Below are positions 5,512 to 12,063 of a stretch of DNA of 18,088 nt, piece after piece. The position numbers and the translations under genes were made by a program. A model generated the notes under the pieces. It made no database searches, had not been told where the DNA came from, and was given only the letters and a program-made list of their open reading frames with translations. This stretch comes from an uncultured Propionibacteriaceae bacterium (GTDB lineage: Bacteria > Actinomycetota > Actinomycetes > Propionibacteriales > Propionibacteriaceae): positions 1 through 18,088 of the forward strand of contig CALCKT010000056.1 in assembly GCA_937965785.1 (NCBI GenBank). The letters run 5' to 3'. How positions within the stretch are numbered: position 1 is the first letter of the stretch; every line of letters begins with the position of its first letter.

Positions 5512-8382
5512 TCAGGACCTCTCGCGCTCGACCATCTCGAAGGTCTCGATGACGTCGCCGATGCGGATGTCGTTGTAGTTGCTCAGCGTCATGCCGCACT
5601 CGAAGCCCTCCCGAACCTCGGTGACGTCGTCCTTCTCGCGCCGCAGCGACGCGATGGAGGTTTCCGCCACCACCACGCCGTCGCGCAGCAGCCGGGCCTT
5701 CTGGTTCCGCTTGATGGAACCGTCGATGATCATGCAGCCCGCGATGTTTCCGAACTTGGAGGAGCGGAAGATCTCGCGGATCTCGGCCTGGCCGCGCACC
5801 TCCTCGGCGAAGATCGGTTTGAGCATGCCCTTGAGGGCCGACTCGATCTCGTCGATGGCGGCGTAGATGACCGAGTGGTAGCGGATGTCCACGTTCTCGC
5901 GGTCGGCGAGCTGGGCGGCATGGGCCGTGGCACGAACGTTGAAACCGATGATGACGGCCTTCGACGCCGCCGCCAGCGACACGTTGGTCTCGGTGATGGC
6001 ACCGACACCGCGGTCGATGACGCGCAGGCTGACCTCGTCTCCGACGTCGATCTGCGAGAGCGCATCCTCCAAGGCCTCGACGGAGCCGGCCCCGTCGCCC
6101 TTGAGGATGAGCAGCAGTTCCTGGGTCTCGCCCTTCTGCAGCTCGTCGAACAGCTGGTCGAGGGTCTTGCGGCGGCTCGTCTTCGCCTGCTGCGCGGCAC
6201 GCATGCGCGCCTCGCGCTTGTCGGCGATCTGCCGGGCCATCCGGTCGTCCTCGACGACCAGGAAGTTGTCGCCGGCCCCGGGAACCGAGGTCAGCCCCAG
6301 CACCTGCACGGGCATCGACGGCAGCGCCTCGTTGACGTTGTTGCCCTGGTCGTTGATGAGGGCACGCACACGGCCGTGCGCCGAACCGGCGACGATGGAG
6401 TCCCCGATCCGGAGCGTCCCGCGATGCACCAGCACGGTGGCGACCGGGCCACGTCCCTTGTCGAGGTGCGCCTCAATGGCCACCCCCTGGGCGGGCATGT
6501 CCGGGTTGGCACGCAGGTCGAGGGCGGCGTCAGCGGTCAGGATGATGGCCTCGAGAAGGCTGTCCAGGCCTTCGTGGGTGACGGCGGAGACGTCGACGAA
6601 CTGCGTCTCGCCACCGTACTCCTCGGGCACCAGCCCGAACTCGGAGAGCTGGCCACGGACCCGCACCGGATCGGCGGTGGGTTTGTCGATCTTGTTGACC
6701 GCGACCACGACTGGCACATCGGCCGCCTTGGCGTGGTTGAGGGCCTCGATGGTCTGCGGCATCACACCGTCATCGGCCGCGATGACCAGCACCGCGATGT
6801 CGGTTGACTTGGCGCCCCGGGCACGCATGGCCGTGAACGCCTCGTGGCCGGGGGTGTCGATGAAGGTGATGGCGCGTTCCTCGCCGTCGACCTCGGTTTC
6901 GACCTGATAGGCACCGATGGCCTGCGTGATGCCGCCGGCCTCCCCCGCCACCACGTTGGTGTGGCGCAGCGCGTCGAGGAGTTTCGTCTTGCCGTGGTCG
7001 ACGTGACCCATGACCGTGACAACCGGCGGGCGGGCCCTGAGGTCCTCCTCGCTGCCGATGTTCTCTCCGAACTCCAGGTCGAAGGATTCGAGCAGTTCAC
7101 GGTCCTCGTCCTCGGGAGAGACCACCTCGATGTTGTAGTCCAGCTCGGCTCCCAGCACCTCGAGGGTGTCGTCGGCCACCGACTGGGTCGCGGTGACCAT
7201 CTCACCCAGGTGGAACAGCACCTGCACCAGGGAGGCCGGCTCGACACCGATCTTCTCGGCGAGATCCGTCAGGGAAGCGCCGCGACGCAGCCGAACGGTC
7301 TGGCCGTCGCCCTTGCGGAGCCGCACACCACCGATGGTGGGGGCCTCCATCTGGTCGAACTCCTGCCTGCGCTGCTTCTTGGACTTGCGTCCGCGCCTGC
7401 CGCCGGCACCGCCGCGACCGAAGGCACCCTGGGTGCCACCACCACGGCCGCGACCGCCACCACGGCCCGGACCACCGGCCGGACCGCCCATCGGCGGACC
7501 ACCGAATCCACCGCTGCTGGGACGTCCCTGCGCACCTGGGCGGCCACGCCCCGAACCACCGGAACGGCCCGAACCACGGACGGCCGCCTGGCCGAGGGTG
7601 GAGTTCTGGGTCTTGGGCATCATCGCCGGATTGGGGCGGGGCAGGCCGCCGGTGCCTCCGGGACGCGGCATCCGCTGATCGCCGCCCGGCCGGGAGCCCG
7701 AGTCACGCCGCTGCGAACCGGGGCGGCCGACACCCATCCCCTGGGAGACCGCGAACGGATTGTTACCGGGACGCGGAGTGCCGGGACGGCGTGCCGTGGA
7801 ACCCGGGGTGGGTGCGGAACCGCCCGGGCGGGGCCCCGGCCGGGCACCGGGACGGGGCGTGGGGCCGTCCGAGGCCTTGGACGCGGGCCGGGTACCCCCG
7901 GGACGCGAACCCGTTCCGGGACGTGATGTGGTCCCGGGACGTGAGGAGCCGCCGGGACGCGGACTCGTTGGCTTGGGCGCCGCCCCCGGGCGGGGTGCTC
8001 CGGGTTTGGGACCCGGGCGGCCGGGGGAAGGCTTGGGACCCGGGCGTGCCGGCTCGGTCGGGGTGGGGGGAACCGCCGGGGTGGGGGTGGGCGCCCCGGG
8101 GGTTGCCACCGGCTTCGCAGCTGCAGGGCCGGAAGGGGTCCTGCCCTTGTTGGCCGAGGGACGCGGCGTCGGTTTCGCCGCGGAAGGTTTGGGGGCTGCG
8201 GGCTTGGCAGCAGGGGTTTCAGGTTTGGGCGCGAACGCTTCGCGCACCTTGCGCACCACCGGCGCTTCGAGGGTTGACGAGGCACTGGAAACGTACTCGC
8301 CCATTTCCGTGAGCTTCTTCAAGAGCTCTTTGCTTGTGATCCCGATCTCTTTCGCGATCTCGTGGACGCGGGGCTTGGCCAC
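5512..8382 (-). CDS. infB: Translation initiation factor IF-2
   Basis: A 956-residue GTPase that places initiator fMet-tRNA on the 30S subunit and promotes subunit joining. The GTG at 8382 is chosen because AAGGAG precedes it and the protein then starts (M)AKPRVHEIAKEIGITSKEL, the normal IF2 N-terminus. Residues 1-50 are the first IF2_N domain. Residues about 55-335 are a Pro/Gly/Arg/Ser-rich low-complexity linker. A second IF2_N domain lies at about 365-425. The G domain follows: G1 GHVDHGKT at 459-466, DTPGHEAF from 509, NKID at 563-566. C-terminal domains include the region ending FECGMTLSNYNDIRIGDVIETFEMV. It is separated from ylxR by an unusually long leader and followed closely by rbfA and truB. 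Confidence 0.97.
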   Translation of the reverse strand: MAKPRVHEIAKEIGITSKELLKKLTEMGEYVSSASSTLEAPVVRKVREAFAPKPETPAAKPAAPKPSAAKPTPRPSANKGRTPSGPAAAKPVATPGAPTPTPAVPPTPTEPARPGPKPSPGRPGPKPGAPRPGAAPKPTSPRPGGSSRPGTTSRPGTGSRPGGTRPASKASDGPTPRPGARPGPRPGGSAPTPGSTARRPGTPRPGNNPFAVSQGMGVGRPGSQRRDSGSRPGGDQRMPRPGGTGGLPRPNPAMMPKTQNSTLGQAAVRGSGRSGGSGRGRPGAQGRPSSGGFGGPPMGGPAGGPGRGGGRGRGGGTQGAFGRGGAGGRRGRKSKKQRRQEFDQMEAPTIGGVRLRKGDGQTVRLRRGASLTDLAEKIGVEPASLVQVLFHLGEMVTATQSVADDTLEVLGAELDYNIEVVSPEDEDRELLESFDLEFGENIGSEEDLRARPPVVTVMGHVDHGKTKLLDALRHTNVVAGEAGGITQAIGAYQVETEVDGEERAITFIDTPGHEAFTAMRARGAKSTDIAVLVIAADDGVMPQTIEALNHAKAADVPVVVAVNKIDKPTADPVRVRGQLSEFGLVPEEYGGETQFVDVSAVTHEGLDSLLEAIILTADAALDLRANPDMPAQGVAIEAHLDKGRGPVATVLVHRGTLRIGDSIVAGSAHGRVRALINDQGNNVNEALPSMPVQVLGLTSVPGAGDNFLVVEDDRMARQIADKREARMRAAQQAKTSRRKTLDQLFDELQKGETQELLLILKGDGAGSVEALEDALSQIDVGDEVSLRVIDRGVGAITETNVSLAAASKAVIIGFNVRATAHAAQLADRENVDIRYHSVIYAAIDEIESALKGMLKPIFAEEVRGQAEIREIFRSSKFGNIAGCMIIDGSIKRNQKARLLRDGVVVAETSIASLRREKDDVTEVREGFECGMTLSNYNDIRIGDVIETFEMVERERS

Positions 8383-8578
8383 TACTCTCCTTCGTAAGGG
8401 CCATGAGCGCACGCGCGCGCCACTGGCCCACTAGCTGATTTGCTGGGTCATCTCATGTACTCATCGAGTGGTCATGAGCGTTAACTCACTTTCTGGGGGA
8501 CGCGACCTGGAGGTCGCGCGTCAGGAATGGCCCCGTGGGTGCACGCAGGCCAACGAGGATTCTACCGCCCCCGCCGCT
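8383..8578 (-). promoter_or_regulatory. 196-nt ylxR-infB intergenic leader with two stem-loops
   Basis: This gap encodes nothing credible. On the minus strand it holds a hairpin with 7-bp arms cgcgacc/ggtcgcg and loop tgga (8501-8518). A second, imperfect hairpin has arms ctcatg/catgag with an inner actc/gagt stem (8452-8478). The infB Shine-Dalgarno AAGGAG follows. A 14-nt alternating purine-pyrimidine run lies at 8407-8420. No strong promoter or U-tract is visible. It may be a structured infB leader, an RNase processing site, or hold a promoter that I cannot recognise. Confidence 0.4.
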
Positions 8579-8833
8579 TCAGATGCCAACCGGAGGGGGC
8601 TGCGACAACCGGATGCGCAAAGACCCTGCCAGCACGGCACCCGGCCCGAACGCGCGACGCAGGGCCTGGCGTTTCTCCGCGAGCCGTAGACAACCCACGT
8701 GCAGGTAGGCGCCGCGCCCGGGGAGGCGGGGCCGTGTCGCATCCACGACCTCGTCGCCGATACGCACCAGACGCACCATCCGGGACTGGAGATCACGGTT
8801 CCGACATCCGATGCAGGTACGTTCCGGTTCCAC
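8579..8833 (-). CDS. ylxR: YlxR/RnpM family RNA-binding protein (DUF448)
   Basis: An 84-residue protein with the diagnostic start PERTCIGCRNRD (Cys7 and Cys10) followed by LVRI and GRGAYLH, the hallmark segments of the YlxR fold. The family is nucleic-acid binding; Bacillus subtilis YlxR is reported to bind and modulate RNase P and is now called RnpM. The GTG at 8833 is the only start available because an in-frame TGA lies five codons upstream. Its Shine-Dalgarno is weak. In most bacteria ylxR lies directly between nusA and infB in one operon. Here it is still near infB, but an opposite-strand gene separates it from nusA, so it probably needs its own promoter or read-through across that gene. 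Confidence 0.9.
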   Translation of the reverse strand: MEPERTCIGCRNRDLQSRMVRLVRIGDEVVDATRPRLPGRGAYLHVGCLRLAEKRQALRRAFGPGAVLAGSLRIRLSQPPPVGI

Positions 8834-8955
8834 GCCCCAAGCCTGTCACAACATCTCCCACGGTACCCGCAGGTTCACCACAGCCTCTTGACAGCCGCTC
8901 CCCCAACCCTTGTTCGGTGTGGCCGGAGGAGCCGGCCCGGAAAGGGAAACCAACG
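8834..8955. promoter_or_regulatory. Divergent promoter region between ylxR and the secreted-protein gene
   Basis: A perfect TTGACA lies on the plus strand at 8888-8893, with a poor -10 (TGTTCG at 8911-8916) 17 nt downstream, then GGAAAGGGAA ahead of the ATG at 8956. On the minus strand TACCGT (8865-8860) is a possible -10 for ylxR. Both assignments are tentative. Confidence 0.35.
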
Positions 8956-9588
8956 ATGAAGAAACTTGTCGTCGGGGGCGCCGCCGTCCTCGCCACCGCG
9001 GGGATCGGCCTGGGTCTGACGCAATTGGCCAACGCGGATTCGAACTCCCCGAAACCCACCGAGAGCTCCAGCGTCTCCGTTGCGACGGGACAGGCGGGCA
9101 ACCGGCAGGGCGGCTCCGTCGATGGGCAGCGCGGCGGCCCGGGCGGCGGCATGATGGGGTTGCGGGGTATCGACACCGCGGCGTTGGCCCAGAAGCTCGG
9201 TGTCGAGGAGTCCAAGTTGAACGAGGCGCTCCAGAGCCTCCGGCAGTCCCAGGGTCCCGGGGGTGCTCCCGGCCAGGGTCAGCTGTCCGGCAACGGCACC
9301 GGCCAAGCGACCGAGGGCGGCCAGGGACAGCTCCCGGCCGCCCCGCCCGGCGAGTCTGGAGCGGGTGACAGGGAAACGGAGATCGCGAAGGCTCTCGCCC
9401 AAGCGCTGGGGCTCGAGGAGTCGACGGTGACCACCGCCATCCAGGAGGTCAGGACCGAGGCGAACAAGAAGGTCCTGGATCAGGCCGTCTCCGAGGGGAA
9501 ACTCACCCAGGCGGAGGCCGATGCGGTTGCGAAGGCCGCCGCGTCGGGAATCGCCGAGGTCCGCGGCGCGGGTGGCGGACCCCGGTGA
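8956..9588 (+). CDS. Small secreted Gly/Gln-rich protein with two helical repeats, function unknown
   Basis: A 210-residue exported protein. The ATG at 8956 is supported by GGAAAGGGAA about 6-8 nt upstream and by a Sec signal peptide: KK, a hydrophobic run, and a likely cleavage after LANA27. Residues 28-70 and about 97-137 are Gly/Gln/Ser/Pro-rich and look disordered. Two similar segments follow the pattern LAQ.LG.EES....A...: residues 76-96 (ALAQKLGVEESKLNEALQSL) and 146-166. A stretch VSEGKLTQAEADAV at 178-191 resembles a motif common in actinobacterial and firmicute secreted proteins of unknown role. There is no lipobox, transmembrane anchor or catalytic motif. The gene lies antisense to the nusA, ylxR, infB transcription direction and ends only 9 bp from the nusA stop. 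I do not recognise a function. Confidence 0.8.
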   Translation: MKKLVVGGAAVLATAGIGLGLTQLANADSNSPKPTESSSVSVATGQAGNRQGGSVDGQRGGPGGGMMGLRGIDTAALAQKLGVEESKLNEALQSLRQSQGPGGAPGQGQLSGNGTGQATEGGQGQLPAAPPGESGAGDRETEIAKALAQALGLEESTVTTAIQEVRTEANKKVLDQAVSEGKLTQAEADAVAKAAASGIAEVRGAGGGPR

Positions 9589-9597
9589 TCCCCGGGG

Positions 9598-10575
9598 TCA
9601 GGAATCGGTGGACTCCACGTCGGGTTGGATGTCGATCCGCCACCCCGTGAGCCTCGCCGCCAGTCGCGCGTTCTGCCCCTCACGCCCGATTGCCAGCGAA
9701 AGCTGGTAATCGGGCACGATGGCGCGGCAGGCGTGCGCGGCCTCGTTGGTCACGGTGACGGACAACACCTTCGCGGGGGACAGCGCCGCGGCGACGAAAC
9801 GCCGGGGGTCCTCGGACCAGTCGACGATGTCGATCTTCTCGTCGCTGAGTTCGTTCGTGACGGCCCTGACCCGCTGCCCCATGGGTCCTATGCAGGCTCC
9901 CTTGGCAGAGACGTCGGGATTCTTGCTCGCCACCGCGATCTTGGACCGGTGACCGGCCTCGCGGGCCACCTCCTTGATCTCCACCACGCCCTGGGCGATC
10001 TCCGGCACCTCCAGTGCGAACAGCTTGCGAACCAGGTTCGGGTGGGTGCGTGAGACGACCACCTGCGGACCCCGCAACTCGCGCCTGACCGAGACCACGT
10101 AGACCTTGAGCCGTTTGCCGTGCGGGTATTCCTCCCCCGCCACCTGCTCCGCCTGCGGCATGATGGCCTCGAGGGAACCGAGATCGACCCGGACGGCACG
10201 GGAATCGCGATCGGCCTGGATGACACCGGTCAGGATGTCCCCCTCCGTACCGGAGAAGTGCCCGTATTTCTGATCGTCCTCCGCCTCCCGGATCCGCTGG
10301 AAGATCACCTGGCGGGCCGTCGCCGCGGCGACCCGCCCGAAATCGTCGGGGGTGTCGTCGTAGAAACCGATGACATTGTCGTCATCATCGAACTCGGGTG
10401 CCAGGACCGCCACCCTCCCGGTTTTGCGGTCGATCTCGACCTTCACCCCGCGAAGCGGATTGTCGGTTTTCTGGTAGGCGTTCAGCAGGGCGTCCTCAAG
10501 GGTTTTGATGAGGTAGTCCATCGGGATTTCCTTGTCGCGCTCAATTGCGCGCAGGGCTGCCAGGTCGATGTCCAT
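9598..10575 (-). CDS. nusA: Transcription termination/antitermination factor NusA
   Basis: A 325-residue RNA polymerase-associated factor that acts in pausing, termination and antitermination. The start MDIDLAALRAIERDKEIP is typical, and the ATG at 10575 sits just after a very strong AGGAGGAGGT. Domains in order are an N-terminal RNAP-binding domain (about 1-105), an S1 domain (about 110-180), KH1 with CIGPMGQRVRAVTNEL and EKIDIVDW, and KH2 with LAIGREGQNARLAARLTGW. The protein ends there, without the acidic C-terminal repeats of E. coli NusA, which is normal for actinobacteria. A single base separates it from the rimP stop, so the two are co-transcribed and probably coupled. It converges on the secreted-protein gene with 9 bp between stops. 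Confidence 0.97.
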   Translation of the reverse strand: MDIDLAALRAIERDKEIPMDYLIKTLEDALLNAYQKTDNPLRGVKVEIDRKTGRVAVLAPEFDDDDNVIGFYDDTPDDFGRVAAATARQVIFQRIREAEDDQKYGHFSGTEGDILTGVIQADRDSRAVRVDLGSLEAIMPQAEQVAGEEYPHGKRLKVYVVSVRRELRGPQVVVSRTHPNLVRKLFALEVPEIAQGVVEIKEVAREAGHRSKIAVASKNPDVSAKGACIGPMGQRVRAVTNELSDEKIDIVDWSEDPRRFVAAALSPAKVLSVTVTNEAAHACRAIVPDYQLSLAIGREGQNARLAARLTGWRIDIQPDVESTDS

Positions 10576-10576
10576 G

Positions 10577-11083
10577 TCAGACCTCCTCCTCGTTTCCGGC
10601 TTCCTCGCCCGGCAGGGCGAATTCCTTCGGGGGGTTGAGCTCCACCTGCACCTGCGCCTTGCGCACCTGTTCGAACGGCACCTCGCGCCTGGTGCCGTCG
10701 ACATCCAGTTCCACCTCGGTGTCGGTGACGCGCAGGATACGTCCCGTGCACTCCCCCTCCGTCAGGCTCAGGCGAACGAGCCGGCCCCGGTTGCGGCGGT
10801 AGTGTTTTGCCTCGGTCAGGGGTTTTCCGACGCCCCGGCTGGTCACCTCCAGGGTGTAAGAGGCATTGCCCACGACGTTCGAGGCGTCAAGAGCAGCCGA
10901 TATTCGCGCCGATGCGGCGGAGATGTCATCCAGTACTGGGCCACACCCACGCGGTCCATCGCCATCGACGGTGATGCGCAGCAGGCGTCGCTTTCCGATT
11001 GGGGTCACTTCGAGGTTGTCCAACTCCAGCCCGGCTTCCGCCAGGATGGGCTCGACGAGCACCGCGAGCTGTTGTTCTTGCAT
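10577..11083 (-). CDS. rimP: Ribosome maturation factor RimP
   Basis: A 168-residue protein needed for 30S subunit maturation. The N-terminal domain shows LAVLVEPILAEAGLELDNLE and LLRITVDGD. VTSRGVGKPLTEAKHYRRNRG, with Ser-Arg-Gly-Val in place of the usual SPG, and the C-terminal Sm-like beta-barrel (residues about 92-150) match the family. The ATG at 11083 is preceded by GGAG at about 7 nt. It is the first gene of the rimP-nusA unit and is divergent from the DUF4439 lipoprotein gene, with 72 bp between the two starts. Confidence 0.93.
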   Translation of the reverse strand: MQEQQLAVLVEPILAEAGLELDNLEVTPIGKRRLLRITVDGDGPRGCGPVLDDISAASARISAALDASNVVGNASYTLEVTSRGVGKPLTEAKHYRRNRGRLVRLSLTEGECTGRILRVTDTEVELDVDGTRREVPFEQVRKAQVQVELNPPKEFALPGEEAGNEEEV

Positions 11084-11095
11084 GAAGGCTCCGAT

Positions 11096-11118
11096 TCGGT
11101 TGTGGGCTCGGTTGTGGG
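11096..11118. repeat. Tandem 12-bp direct repeat in the rimP upstream region
   Basis: TCGGTTGTGGG occurs at 11096-11106 and again at 11108-11118 with one C between, giving a 12-bp period. It lies between the candidate rimP -10 and the rimP Shine-Dalgarno, so it falls in the short 5' leader or at the transcription start. It may be a binding site or a small slippage duplication. Confidence 0.6.
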
Positions 11119-11122
11119 AGCA

Positions 11123-11128
11123 ATCCTA
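11123..11128 (-). promoter_or_regulatory. Candidate -10 box for the rimP-nusA operon
   Basis: TAGGAT on the minus strand fits TAnnnT and would start transcription near 11116, about 33 nt before the rimP ATG. No good -35 is visible. Confidence 0.35.
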
Positions 11129-11142
11129 CGTGGCGCGGAAGC

Positions 11143-11148
11143 TAGACT
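11143..11148 (+). promoter_or_regulatory. Candidate -10 box giving a leaderless DUF4439-gene transcript
   Basis: TAGACT ends 7 nt before the ATG at 11156 and no Shine-Dalgarno lies between. This is the spacing expected when transcription starts at the initiation codon. Confidence 0.45.
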
Positions 11149-11155
11149 TCGGCTC

Positions 11156-12052
11156 ATGCCCCTGACCCGCCGTCATCTGTTTGCAGGACTGGGAGCCCTG
11201 GTATTCACCTCCTGCGCACCTGAGCCAATGGTGGACAAACTTCCCATCGCCCCACCCAAACCAACCCAGGATCCGGGCGTGTCGGCGCTCTCAGCGGCAG
11301 TGACGGAACTGTCCGGGGCGGTCTCCCGGCAGTCCGATCCGTGGCGTGCCGCCGCCCTGGCCCAGACCTCCGCCTGGCAGGGACGTCTGCTGGCGACAGA
11401 TCCCCTCGTCGGTGGTGAGCCGGTGTTCCCGGAGGCCTCGCCGTCCCCGTCCGCCTCGCAGGGCAGCGACCCGAGCGCCGATCTGACTGCCGCCACGAAG
11501 CTGGTGCTGGATGCAGCCACGAAGGTGCTCGGAGAGACACGGAACCAGCCCATGAGGCTGCTTCATCTCTCGGTCCTCCTGGCCGCCAAGGGCCTTGCGA
11601 ATCCGGATTCACTTCCCGGCGAGGCCACGGGCGAGCCGTACCAGTACCAGGACATCACGGACAAGACCGCGCTCGGTACCGCGCTCACCCACGTCTGGGC
11701 GCTGTTGCAGGCCCTCGAGAAGGGACTGGGTTTCACACCGTCGAAGGACCCCCAGCACGCAGCCCTGCTGGCGCGGCACACCGAACTGAAGGGGCTTCGT
11801 GACCGGTTGATCGCGGCGCTGGGAACCGAACGGCCCCGCCAGGACGGGCACTACGAACTTCCGGTCATCACGGACGCGGCCACCCTCCAGACCGCCCGGG
11901 CGGAGTTGGAGCTGAAGCTGTTGAACGGCCTCGCGGGAGTGGTGGCCGCGGCCGGTGAGAAGGACTGGCTGGACGAGGCCCTGGCCCAGGTTCCCCGCGT
12001 CCAGGCGCTGGGCGGAAGGCTTCCGGCCTGGCCGGGCTGGGTGAACTCCTGA
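11156..12052 (+). CDS. DUF4439 (ferritin-like) Tat-type lipoprotein
   Basis: A 298-residue exported, mostly helical protein. The ATG at 11156 gives the N-terminus MPLTRRHLFAGLGALVFTSC: a twin-arginine motif (TRRHLF), a hydrophobic core and a probable lipobox Cys20. A Pro/Ser-rich tether and long Ala/Leu-rich helices follow. The C-terminal half, from about residue 160 (YQYQDITDKTALGTALTHVW, then LEKGLGF and HTELKGLRDRL), looks like the DUF4439 helical bundle, which is classed as ferritin-like. I see no clear di-iron ligand set. From memory, mycobacteria also have a DUF4439 gene near rimP and proS, so the location may be conserved. The biochemical function is unknown. It ends 11 bp from the convergent proS stop. 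Confidence 0.75.
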   Translation: MPLTRRHLFAGLGALVFTSCAPEPMVDKLPIAPPKPTQDPGVSALSAAVTELSGAVSRQSDPWRAAALAQTSAWQGRLLATDPLVGGEPVFPEASPSPSASQGSDPSADLTAATKLVLDAATKVLGETRNQPMRLLHLSVLLAAKGLANPDSLPGEATGEPYQYQDITDKTALGTALTHVWALLQALEKGLGFTPSKDPQHAALLARHTELKGLRDRLIAALGTERPRQDGHYELPVITDAATLQTARAELELKLLNGLAGVVAAAGEKDWLDEALAQVPRVQALGGRLPAWPGWVNS

Positions 12053-12063
12053 CCCGGACGGGT

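Noticed and set aside
5476..6807. Long plus-strand reading frame of 443 codons opposite infB
   Set aside because: It is the complement of well-conserved IF2 G-domain and C-terminal sequence. The translation is Asp/Gly/Val-rich without family motifs, as expected for a shadow in high-GC DNA.
8407..8420. Alternating purine-pyrimidine run (gcgcacgcgcgcgc)
   Set aside because: Too short and too common in high-GC DNA to claim a Z-DNA or functional element.
6844..8434. Several long open frames on both strands over the infB N-terminal linker
   Set aside because: They are Pro/Arg/Gly low-complexity shadows of the repetitive GC-rich linker, with no start signals or motifs.
8527..8955. N-terminal extension of the secreted-protein gene upstream of 8956
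   Set aside because: The extension lies antisense to ylxR, while the ATG at 8956 has a good ribosome site and begins a clean signal peptide.
10532..11155. N-terminal extension of the DUF4439 gene upstream of 11156
   Set aside because: It runs antisense through rimP and the end of nusA. The ATG at 11156 starts directly with a Tat-type signal and has a -10 at leaderless spacing.
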